From Triticum aestivum (taxonomy: Eukaryota; Streptophyta; Magnoliopsida; Poales; Poaceae), in assembly GCF_018294505.1 (NCBI RefSeq), contig NC_057801.1, positions 196,092,477 through 196,156,476 of the forward strand: a stretch of DNA of 64,000 nt, read 5' to 3'. The notes below the pieces were generated by a model. It was not told the DNA's origin and did no database searches. It saw only the letters and a list, made by a program, of their open reading frames with translations. Numbering within the stretch: position 1 is the stretch's first letter; each line of letters opens with the position of its first letter. Both the position numbers and the translations under genes were made by a program. This document shows, piece after piece, positions 1-9,894 of the stretch.

Positions 1-115
1 GATGCCCTCATGTCCGTATTTTATTTTTATCGACACCTCTATCTCTAAACATGTGGACATGTTTTTCGATTTTGGCTTCCGCTTGAGGATAAGCGAGGTC
101 TAAGCTTGGGGGAGT
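1..115 (+). mobile_element. 3' internal end and polypurine tract of Athila-like Gypsy element 1
   Basis: Non-coding tail of an LTR retrotransposon whose body lies left of the window. The purine-rich stretch GCTTGGGGGAG ends two to four bases before the TGATACGTCC start of the LTR at 116, which is the expected polypurine-tract position for second-strand priming. That sets the element on the plus strand and makes the following LTR its 3' LTR. No coding frame is visible in these 115 bases. Confidence 0.75.
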
Positions 116-229
116 TGATACGTCCATTTTGCATCACGCTTTTATATAAATATTTATTACATTATGGGCTGTTATTACACATTATATCTCAATACTTATG
201 GCTATTCTCTCTTATTTTACAAGGTTTAC
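116..229 (+). repeat. 3' LTR of element 1, left part
   Basis: Begins TGATACGTCCATTTTGCATC. It is interrupted at 229 by Gypsy AD and resumes at 13844. Joined, the LTR is about 1.49 kb. The interruption is proven by the TTTAC duplication on both sides of the insert (225-229 and 13839-13843). Confidence 0.85.
225..229. repeat. TSD TTTAC, left copy, of Gypsy AD
   Basis: TTTAC immediately precedes the TGTCGGTGTC end of the insert. The same five bases follow the insert at 13839-13843. Five bases is the usual TSD length for Gypsy and Copia integrases. Confidence 0.9.
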
Positions 230-701
230 TGTCGGTGTCAAAACCGGTGGATCTCGGGTAGGGGTCCCGAACTGTGCGTCTAGGCGGATGGTAATAGGAG
301 ACAAGGGACACGATGTTTTTACCCAGGTTCGGGCCCTCTCGATGGAGGTAAAACCCTACTCATGCTTGATTAATATTGATGATATGGGTAGTACAAGAGT
401 AGATCTACCACGAGATCAAAGAGGCTAAACCCTAGAAGCTAGCCTATGGTATGATTGTTGTTCGTCCTACAGACTAAAACCCTCCGGTTTATATAGACAC
501 CAGAGAGGGTTAGGGTTACACAGAGTCGGTTACAATGGTCGGAGATCTACATATCTGTATCGCCAAGCTTGCCTTCCACGCCAAGGAAAGTCCCATCCGG
601 ACACGGGACGAAGTCTTCATTCTTGTATCTTCATAGTCCAGGAGTCCGGCCAACGGTGATAGTTCGGCTATCCGGACACCCCCCAATCCAGGACTCTCTC
701 A
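230..701 (-). repeat. 3' LTR of Gypsy AD (LTR A)
   Basis: Runs from TGTCGGTGTC to ACTCTCTCA on the plus strand; transcription is on the minus strand. A TATATAAAC-type TATA box is readable on the minus strand near 490-500. The copy aligns end to end with LTR D at 13366-13838, with scattered substitutions. Confidence 0.9.
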
Positions 702-1254
702 GTCGTCCCTGAACCAGGCTTCAATGACGACGAGTCCGGCGCGCATATTGTCTTTGGCATTGCAAGGCGGGTTCCTCCTCCGAGTACTTCATAGAAGATT
801 TTGAATGCAAGGATAGTGTCCGGCTCTGCATAATAAGTTCCAGATACCACCGTAGAGAGAATAATCTTTACACAAATTCGATCTGCTGACGTATTCTGCG
901 ACGTGACGCCACACCATGGCCAAGCCTTTATTGGAATCGTTTTTACTGTCCCACCTCAGCGTGTTTAGCGAGGCGGTTTCTTTGGCACGTCTTGTCAAAG
1001 CAGAGATCGTGTCCCCTTATTCCGGGATTCTCATTAATACGGGCGTGGGTAATCCAACCGCGCCATTGATTACGGCCCTTGGGAGATAAGCGAGTTTTAC
1101 CAGGCTGGTGGGGGACGCATAGCTTCGTCTGTCCATATAAGGGGATAAGGATCCACCTTTTCACCTACGCCTTCTTCGTCCTTTGCTCATCCATTTCCGC
1201 GCACTCGAGCTCCAGCGCCCAAGTCCGCACATCTCGCCTCAACCTTCCCCAGCC
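702..1254 (+). promoter_or_regulatory. promoter and leader of the antisense gene in AD
   Basis: This 553-bp stretch lies between the 3' LTR and the ATG at 1255. It contains a TATA-like CATATAAGG at about 1134-1142, roughly 115 bp upstream of the ATG, followed by a C/T-rich leader that looks like an ordinary plant 5' UTR. The LTR-proximal end also serves as the retroelement's polypurine-tract region on the minus strand; no strong purine run is visible there. No other coding frame is convincing. Confidence 0.55.
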
Positions 1255-4200
1255 ATGTCCGGAGCGAGAGGCAAGTGGATGGCCTCCTCCGTCACGGAGG
1301 GGCACATCAAAAAGTTGAGGAAAGCCAGATACCTGCACAACGACATTGCGCAGCGGCTTCTAGACGAGGGACAGCTCGTCCCCACCCCTAGGCCCCATGA
1401 GAGGGTGGTGTTCCTTCCCCATTTCCTCCGCGGACTGGGCTTCCCACTCCACCCATTTGTCCGGGGGCTCATGTTCTACTACGGCCTGGATTTCCATGAT
1501 CTGGCCCCGAATTTCATCCTCAACATCTCAGCATTTATCGTTGTGTGCGAGGCCTTCCTCCACATCAGACCCCACTTCGGCTTATGGCTGAAGACCTTCA
1601 ATGTCAAGCTGAAGGTAGTGGGCGGCCAGTAGGCGGAGTGCGGAGGCGGCATGCTGGGCAAGATGCCCAATGTCATATGGCTCGAGGGCTCCTTCGTGGA
1701 AACCATCAAAGGGTGGCAATTGGGGTGGTTCTACATCACCGAGCCGTGTGACCCTGAATGGGCAGCGGCCCCCGAATTCCGATCTCGTATCCCCACACGG
1801 CTCACCTCCTGGAAAGAGAGGGCCTGACATGGGGTGATTTGGAAGAGCTGTCCGGACTCCAAACCTGCGTCCAAAACCTTGTGAACAAGAAGATCAAGCT
1901 CGTCAACGTAGTCCAGGTCATGCTCATCCGCCAGATCCTCCCGTGCCAACAACGGGCCTTCAACTAGTCGGAGTTTGATCTGGCACAACACCAAACCTTG
2001 AGCAGGATCTTCGACACTACATACGAAGATGCCTGGAAGGTGCTGTTCAAGGGCGCCGAGGCTCCCGCATCCGCTACCGAAGATCGCGGATTCAGCTCGC
2101 AGCATCAAGCCGGCGAGGTAAGCTATTTTACCCTTTACAGGACACTTGTTTTTCATTGTTTGACTCTATGTGGGATCTAAACTCCCTTACCTTTGACAGG
2201 CTTGGCAGAAGAAGTCCGGGCAGGTTAACTATCCGGCTCCCTTACCAGAAGACCCAGCGGACGCCCGATTGACGGGGCTGCTAGTTCCGGCACCTCACGT
2301 GGTGCCGGATAAGAAGGCCAAGAAGAAGTCCACGGGAACCCGAAAGAGTTCCCGACGTCAGGTGTTATCGGACTCATCGTCCGATGACTCCGAGGCCGAC
2401 TCCTCCTGCAAAGACGAGGAGGAGAAAAAAGAGGCTTCTCCCCCAGCGGGGGGAGAGAAGAAAAAGGCCTCCCCAACTGGGGAGGCCGGAGGGTCCAAGA
2501 AGTGAAGGACCCTTCCTCTGGACTACTCCACCAACGCCAACGACGGCAAAGAGGAGTGGCCACCGAGGGCTAAGCCCCTAGCGACATCGTAAGTGTCCGG
2601 ATACCAGAATAATTCATGGCATTTTGTTTATCGCATAGAATCTCCTAACGCCGAATACAACCCTGCAGCCCTCCCAAGGACGGCCTCGACATTTCAACGA
2701 GCGGCTCCCTGGCTCCGTCGGACGTGAATAGCACTTCACTTTCGGCCGCCTCCTCTCCTCGCACTGCTGATGACGCCGAGGTGGGGTCCCAAAAGGGGCC
2801 CAGCCAGGAGGAGGAGGTCCCGGAGGTGCCGCAAGGCAACCTCCCGGACTTTGGGCCTAAGGGGGATCAAACCCCAAGGGGTTCTAAGTCCGGCCCTGGG
2901 CCGGACTCCGCACCGGAACCTTCAGTAGTTCTGGAGTCCTGCAGGCGGCCCCTTCATAAGAAGGGCGAGACTGCGACACCGGTGGCCTCCATCCAGCAAG
3001 AGGCACCGGATAATTTGCTGGAGGCGCTCAACGGCGCCTCCATCGACGAGGAGCACCGCACTGTTATGAGTGTGGTGATCCAGAAAGTTCAGTCCGCCAA
3101 GAGCGGGCTGACTGAAGCATGTACTAGCCTTCTAACAGGCTTTGAGGTAAGTTTTTAAGATATGTAAGAATATTACCACATAGACAGTAGCCCCTGATGC
3201 TTAGTTCGGTGTTCGGAAAGAAAAGCCGAGCTGAGGATCTAAAAAGATATACGCAGGAGACTAACATAAATATGTCAATATGGGAATGCAGGCTGCGCAG
3301 CTGACCTCTGCCGCACTGACTGTGGAGGTCAATGCATTGAAGGAGAGCCTCGAGCGGTCCGAGAACGGGCTCGGCCTTGCCAAGAAGCAGCTCGAGGACA
3401 AGGAAGGTAAGTAACACCTTATTAAAGTAATACCTTATAGAAAGGATTTGGTTGCAAAAAATGACAGGAATAACGTGAGTATTGCAGGGGCCACGAATGA
3501 GGTGGCGACCCTGAAGGAAGTGGTGTCCAAGGCCGTAAACATTGCGGCCACAGAGCGCACCGAGCGAGAGAAGCAGGAGGCGCAGGTGGCGGAGGTGTGG
3601 CAAGAGCTCCAGGCTCTCATGGAAAACCACGAGAGTTTGGAGCGTCACTCAAAGACTCGAGAGTCCGAGCTCGCCTTGGCTCTTGAGAGTGCCAAAGCCG
3701 CTAAGGCCAAAGCCCAGAAGGCCCTCCAGGAGATTGAGGTGATAAAAAAGATAGTGGCGGGTAAGGCATTCTATATGCAAAGCAAGCATGTAAAAGTGAA
3801 TTATCTGTTACTTACCCGAATCCGGAGCTCTCCAGGAGCGTTCGCAGATCTGCCCCGTAGTGTGTCCGATGCTGCCGCGTTCTACCGAGCCGAGGAGGGG
3901 AGCTCGACGAAAAAGGTGTTCTGGTCTCAATATGCTGAGGCCGGACATCCGGTGCCCTTGAGCGACCAACTGAAGCAGCTGGTCGAGCTCCACAAGGTGG
4001 CCGAACAGGCCATGAAGGGATTCATAGGTCGGCTGTGGCCTAGAGAAGCCATGCCTGGGAGCTACTTTGGTCTGGTGCAGCGGCTGGTGGACGCCTGTCC
4101 ATGGATTGAAGTCATCAAGCACTCCGTCTGCATTGAAGGTGCCCGTCGGGCCCTTGCCCGTGCTAAAGTGCACTAGGGCAAGATGGACGCCAAGAAGCTT

Positions 4201-4320
4201 GTGACGGACGCGCCACTGCCGAGCAAGGAGCATCGCAAGCCCGAGATGTACTATGAGGGCGTCCTGAAGGGTGCCCGCCTTATAGCGAGTGAATGCTCCA
4301 AAGATGTAATTTTTGAGTAG
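1255..4320 (+). pseudogene. antisense gene carried by Gypsy AD: Transposase_28-like protein, six exons, decayed
   Basis: Runs opposite to gag and protease. ATG at 1255 follows a TATA box and C/T-rich leader. I read six exons separated by GT-AG introns at about 2118-2199, 2589-2668, 3147-3291, 3407-3487 and 3761-3835 (75-145 bp). Exon 1 holds a compact hydrophobic domain (about residues 45-130) matching the 'putative gypsy-type transposon' family (Pfam Transposase_28), with the core P-N-x-I-L...S-A-F...C-E-A-F. Exons 2-3 are Lys/Ser/Glu/Pro-rich. Exons 4-5 give a long heptad-rich coiled coil. Exon 6 encodes a conserved C-terminal domain ending DVIFE at 4320. Broken by in-frame stops near 1630, 1965 and 4174, by a frameshift near 1815, and by a TGA in exon 2. 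The biochemical function is unknown. Confidence 0.72.
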
Positions 4321-5540
4321 TCTCGCATTTGTTATCCTGTATGCTGAAAACTTTGTTCATATGCGCTAAGCAACGCTTGTTAATTTAAAATATTACCTTC
4401 TGTGCGGCTGTTTATCAAATTTGAGAGATGGCGAGTCGTTGGCTTCAGCCCCCATGCCACGAGTGCTGGGGTGTTCGGGATAAACTTGAGCGCTCTTGTT
4501 CCCATTCTTGGGTCCTTCAAGGGAGGCATTTAACACGACGAACGAGGCAACCGGACTATAATGCTTGAACACTCTCACTTAGCCATAGAATTCTATAATT
4601 TTAAATTTCGGCGAAGCCCCTGGTACTCGGAAGACCGAGTTCGGGGCGCTATCCACGCCTTGGTCGGACAATGCCAACTCCTCGCTCTAAGCGGCATGAG
4701 TCTTTAGGGACCCGAAAAACCTCTCGAACAGCGACCGACTCTCGCCCTATCATGACGGTCAGTTTTAGCTTTCTCCACTGAGGTGCTCAACCCATCTCAA
4801 CCGGGGCACAATCGCAGTGGTTCTCCCAGCGCTACCTTAGCCGATATAACGGAACCTAAGGTACCAAAACATGGGAGCCGGGCAAACCCAACTATTGACC
4901 CAAGACATGATTCGGAGCCGATGCATATAATGCTATAAGTTCGGGGTGCCGCACTTGTGAAAGTGTTCGGACTTATCACACCATGTTTTGGGGTACTTAA
5001 GCCCCTGGTGTATTGACTGTACCAAGTTGTACGGGTGCAACATGTCATAGATGAACATTTATGGAAAAAAGGAATGCAATAATAAGCAGAAGCTATGTAC
5101 TGTTTATTCAAAAGATACTGCAATGAAAGCAGAACGATACAAATAGTGCGATAAGCAAGGGATGGGACTATTTAACATGTCCCCCTCTAGGGGTAGGCTG
5201 CGGGATGGTATGTAAAACAGGTATACTGCTCGTAATAGAGACCACCTGGACACTCGACATAGCTTTTCTGCTTCCCTGCTGTTGCATCGTGAGTACGGCG
5301 ATTCTACTGCCGGACAGGGCTTCTAGAAAACGGAGTCCTGAGAATAAGAAAAAAAAGAATGACACAATTGGGAGCCCCTGGTGCGGTTGAGCCACACTCT
5401 GGGCATGCCGTGGTCGTGCCCCTCCCCCTATGCCCATGGTATCTCCAGAGCGTAGTTATGTACGCGTGGTACTGGTCTCACAATTTTACGAGGGCTGGGG
5501 TTGGGGCCGCATTGCTATGCGTGCTCGGAATGTGCCAGGC
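4321..5540. other. spacer between antisense gene and protease of AD
   Basis: About 1.2 kb where the antisense gene's 3' end and the end of the minus-strand gag-protease unit face each other. Mixed composition, no convincing frame on either strand. The part from about 5284 matches the inner BC element from about 8640, which fixes the BC deletion breakpoint. It probably holds the 3' UTR of the antisense gene; I see no decisive poly(A) signal. Confidence 0.5.
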
Positions 5541-5663
5541 GGTCTTGTTGTAGGTTACTCCGGGCGCGCTTGACGGTGTCCGGACGTTTAGTAGTCGGAC
5601 TCGAGAATTGCCTAAGAGGCTGCTTTATACTTCCGCCGTGAGGGCCGCCGTATGCTCCTCCGT

Positions 5664-6698
5664 TCAGAGAGAGCGTTCGGTGTTTCCATTGACTGTGATT
5701 ACTCCTCGAGGGACTGGCAGCTTGAGCTTAAGGTATGCGTAGTGTGGCACCGCATTGAACTTTGCAAATGCGGTTCGTCCGAGCAGTGCGTGATAGCCGC
5801 TGCGGAACGGGACTATGTCGAAGATTAATTCCTCGCTTTGGAAGTTATCTGGGGATCCGAAGACCACTTCAAGTGTAACTGATCCTGTACAGTTGGCCTC
5901 TACACCTGGTATGACGCCTTTAATGGTTGTTTTTGTGGGTATAATCCTTGAGGGGTCTATGCCCATTTTGCGCACTGTATCCTGGTAAAGCAGGTTCAGG
6001 CTGCTGCAGCCGTCCATCGGGACTCTAGTGAGGTGAAATCCATCAATGATTGGGTCAAGAACCAATGTGGCGAATCCACCGTGGCGGATGCTAGTGGGGT
6101 GGTCCCTTCGATCAAAAGTGATCGGGCAGGAGGACCACGGGTTGAACTTTGGGCCGACTGGCTCCATTGTGTATACGTCCCTTAGTGCACGCTTCTGCTC
6201 CCTTTTGGGTATGTGGTTTGCGTATATCATGTTCACCATCCCCACTTGTGGGGGAAAGCCCTTCTGTCCTCTATTGTTCGGCGGCCGGGGCTCCTCCTCG
6301 TCATCGCTATGCAGCCCCTTGTCGTTGTTTTCGGCATTTAACTTGCCTGCCTGCTTGAACACCCAACAATCCCTATAGGTGTGGTTGGCTGGTTTTTCGG
6401 GGGTGCCATGTATCTGGCACGAGCGATCGAGTATTCGGTCCAAATTGGACGGGCCCTGAGTATTTCTTGTGAACGGCTTTTTCCGCTGACCGGGTTTAGA
6501 GCCTCTGAATCCGGCATTGACTACCATATCTTTAGCATTATCGCCGTTAATGCGGCGCTTGTGCTTGTTGCAACGCGACCTGCCATTGCTGTCTTTGGTA
6601 TCCGAACTACCAGGGTTTTTGGTCAGGTTGTTACTATGAGCTAGCCAACTGTCCTCTCCCGCGCAGAAGCGGGTCATGAGTGATGTGAGGGCTGCCAT
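5664..6698 (-). pseudogene. Gypsy AD gag C-terminus and aspartic protease
   Basis: A 344-residue frame. Residues about 95-115 carry a Cys/His-rich segment (CQIHGTPEKPANHTYRDCW) resembling the atypical zinc knuckle of this Gypsy group. The second half matches the retropepsin-like domain, with FDRRDHP and the active-site region MDGCSSLNLLY. In the related copy at about 9365 this reads MDGGSSLNLLY, so the first Gly after the catalytic Asp is changed to Cys here. The frame continues downstream into a short degraded tail. No RT follows, because the antisense gene occupies the position where pol would be expected. Confidence 0.75.
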
Positions 6699-6830
6699 GG
6701 ATTTTGGCTTTTCCTATCCTAGGTGCCGGGCAAGCCACTCGTCGCGGATGTTATGTTTGAAGGCTGCAAGGGCCTCTGCATCTGGACAGTCAACGATTTG
6801 ATTTTTCTTGGTTAAGAACCATGTCCAGAA

Positions 6831-8163
6831 TTATCTGGCCGATTCATCTGGCTGCTGAATTATGTGGCTTAGGTCATCAGCGTCTGGTGGTCGCACATAT
6901 GTGCCCTGGAAGTTATCAAGGAATGCGGCTCCCAGGTCTTCCCAACCACCAATTGATTCTGCTGGCAAGCTGTTGAACCAATGCCGAGCTGGTCCTTTAA
7001 GCTTGAGTGGGAGGTATTTGATGGCATGTAGATCATCACCATGGGCCATGTGGATGTGCAGGAGATAGTCCTCGATCCAAACCGCGGGATCTGTTGTGCC
7101 GTCATATGATTCAATGTTTACGGGTTTGAAACCCTCAGGGATTTGACGATCCATTACTTCGTCTGTGAAGCATAGTGGGTGTGCGGCGCCTCTGTATTGG
7201 GCTATATCACGACGCAGCTCAAATGAGCTTTGTCTACTGTGTTCGGCCCGGTCGGAATTGCTGTATCCGGCGTGACGGTTGTCATCACGTATCGTGGGGC
7301 ACCCACGCGATCCGTAGATCGATCTTAGTTGTCTTGCCTTGTCCTCCAATATGTCTCGCAAGTCCGACGCATTCCCCCATGGCTTTGTACTTTTCGAGCA
7401 ACGCCGGGGTGCAGCTTTAGTGGAGGGCCTAGAGGCCTCTCTATCGCGGCCACGAGGTGGCTGGTCGGCCGCGTCATGCGCTGGTGATGTAGGTTTGGGT
7501 GCTTCCTCCTCTAATTGGGGTAGCAGCCTGCGTTTTGGGTAGCTCTTGGAGGGGCGATCGAGTTTGTACTCTTCGGCTGCAAGGATTTCGGTCCATCTGT
7601 CAGCTAGCAAGTCTTGGTAGCTCTAAGCTGCTGCTGCTTTTTCTTAAGGCTGCTTGCCGTGGCCATAAGCCTGCACTTGAAACGCTCTTGTTCGATGGGA
7701 TCCTCTGGCACGACAAATTCATCGTCGTCGAGGCTTGCTTCATCTTCGGAGGGAGGCATATAATTATCATCCTCTACCTCTCTGTCTACCTCTCTATCAT
7801 GAGGGCTGGCTTCTCCCTCCTGTGCTGAATCCTGCTGGAGGGGGTTGTCTTCGGCACTGCCCGGGGTGTTATTATCTCCCATGCCAGAATCACTATTTTT
7901 GCTGTGGCGAGATTTAGAGCTGCTCCGCTGACGCCGGCGCTTGGGCTGTTTCTTGGAGGGGTCATCCTCCGCTGTTCCATTGCCATTCCCATCTTTTGGG
8001 ATGTCCACCATGTATATGTCGTATGACGAGGTGGCCTTCCAGTGCCCTATAGGCGCTGGTTCTTGGTTGTATCCTGCATCGTCGTCCATACTATCGATGT
8101 CTTCGGAGTCGAAGTCGAGCATGTCATTTAAATCATCGACAGTGGCTACAAAGTGCGTGGTGG
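6831..8163 (-). pseudogene. Gypsy AD gag, central and C-terminal part
   Basis: Two overlapping minus-strand frames (6831-7610 and 7604-8122) together match the gag of the inner BC element. An acidic region and a basic Arg/Ser-rich region precede the capsid-like Retrotrans_gag domain (DGTTDPAVW...WFNSLPAES...NFQGTYV). A frameshift near 7607 separates the two frames, and a stop near 6830 ends the second. Gag is interrupted at 8163/12682 by insertion of BC into a GTGGG-rich stretch; its N-terminus lies at 12682-13318. Confidence 0.8.
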
Positions 8164-8168
8164 GTGGG
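8164..8168. repeat. TSD GTGGG, left copy, of BC
   Basis: GTGGG directly precedes the TGTCGG end at 8169. The same pentamer follows the other LTR at 12677-12681. The target is a GTGGGTGGTGGGTGGG stretch in gag. Confidence 0.85.
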
Positions 8169-8631
8169 TGTCGGTGTCAAAACCGCCGGATCTCAGGTAC
8201 GGGGTCCCGAACTGTGCGTCTAGCCGGATGGTAACAGGAGACAAGGGACACGATGTTTTTACCCAAGTTCGGGCCCTCTCGATGGAGGTAAAACCCTACT
8301 CCTGCTTGATTGATATTGATGATATGGGTAGTACAAGAGTGGATCTACCACGAGATCAAGGAGGCTAAACCCTAGAAGCTAGCCTATGGTATGATTGCTG
8401 TTCGTCCTACGGACTAAAACCCTGCGGTTTATATAGACACCGGAGAGGGCTAGGGTTACACAGAGTCGGTTAAAATGGTAGGAGATCTACATATCCATAT
8501 CGCCAAGCTTGCCTTCCACGCCAAGGAAAGTCCCATCCGGGCACGAGACGAAGTCTTCAATCTTGTATCTTCATAGTCTTGGAGTCCGACCAATGATGAT
8601 AGTTCGGCTATCCGGACACCCCCTAGTCCAG
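8169..8631 (-). repeat. 3' LTR of BC (LTR B), inner edge deleted
   Basis: Matches LTRs A, C and D from TGTCGGTGTC to CTAGTCCAG, then diverges abruptly. The expected final GACTCCCTCA is missing. Confidence 0.85.
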
Positions 8632-8960
8632 TTCGCCTATCGTGAGTTCGGCGGGTCCACTGCCGGACAGGGCTTCTGGTAAATGGAGTCCTGAAGAAAA
8701 AACACGGTGACACATTTGGGAGCCCCTGGTGTGGTTGAGCCGCACTCTGGGCCTGTCGTGGTCGTGCCCCTCCCCTTATGCCCATGGTATCTCCAGAGCG
8801 TAGTGATGTACGCGTAGTACTGGTCTTGCAATTTTGCGAGGGCTGGGGTTGGGGCCGCACTGCTACACGTGCTCGGAATGTGCCAGGTGGTCTTGTTGTA
8901 GGTTACTCCGGGCGCGCTTGACGGTGTCCGGTCGCTTAACGGCCGGACTCGAGAATTGCC
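8632..8960 (-). other. residual protease-downstream spacer of BC
   Basis: Homologous to AD 5284-5663, which fixes the right side of the deletion. The minus-strand reading continues the degraded tail after the protease. No separate gene is visible. Confidence 0.6.
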
Positions 8961-9593
8961 TTAAGAGATTGCTCTGCACTTCCACCGCGAGAGCCGCCGT
9001 ATGCTCCTCCGTTCGGAGAGAGCGTTCAGTGTTTCCGTTGACCATGATGACTCCTCGAGGGCCTGGCATCTTGAGCTTGAGGTATGCATAGTGCGGCACA
9101 AATTGAACTTTGCGAATGTGATTCGTCCGAGCAGTGCATGATAGCCGCTATGGAACGGGACTATGTCAAAGACTAACTCCTCGCTTCGGAAGTTATCCGG
9201 GGATCCGAAAACCACTTCAAGTGTAACTGAGCCTGTACAGTTGGCCTCTACACCTGGTATGACGCCTTTGAAGGTCGTCTTTGTGGGTTTAATCCTTGAG
9301 GGGTCTATGCCCATCTTGCGCACTGTATCCTGATAAAGCAGGTTCAGGCTGCTGCCGCCGTCCATCAGGACTCTAGTGAGGTGAAATCCGTCGACGATTG
9401 GGTCTAAAACCAATTCGGCGAATCCACCGTGGCGGACGCTGGTGGGGTGGTCCCTTCGATCAAAAGTGATCGGGCAGGAGGACCATGGGTTGAACTTTGG
9501 GGCGACTGGCTCCATCGCGTATATGTCCCTGAGCGCACGTTTCCGCTCCCTTTTGGGTGTATGGGTTGCGTATATCATGTTCACCGTCCGCAC
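8961..9593 (-). pseudogene. Gypsy BC aspartic protease domain
   Basis: A 210-residue frame with FDRRDHPTSVRHGGF and a canonical active-site region LMDGGSSLNLLY at about residues 75-86. It is retropepsin-like and cuts Gag polyprotein in intact families. The last third shifts frame near 9090, where the alternative frame (8863-9099) continues the family sequence. It is separated from gag by a 300-bp degraded stretch with stops (9594-9894). No RT follows. Confidence 0.72.
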
Positions 9594-9894
9594 TTGTGGG
9601 GGGAAACCCTTCTGTCCTCTATTGTTCGGCGGCCGGGTCTCTTCCTCATCATCGCTATGCAGCTCCTTGTCATTGTTTTTGGCAATTAACTTGCCTGCCT
9701 GCTTGAATACCCATCAATCCCTGTTGGTGTGATTAGCTCGCTTTTCAGGGGTGCCGTGTATTTAGCACGAGCGGTCGAGTATTCGATCCAAATTGGACGG
9801 ACCCGGGGTAGTTCTTTTGAATGGCTTTTTCCGCTGACCGGGTTTGGAGCCTCTGAATCCGGCGTTGACTGCCGTATCTTCAGTATTATCGCCC

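Noticed and set aside
8632..8660. LTR B breakpoint as a real LTR end
   Set aside because: The three sister LTRs continue to ACTCCCTCA or similar, so the end here is a deletion junction.
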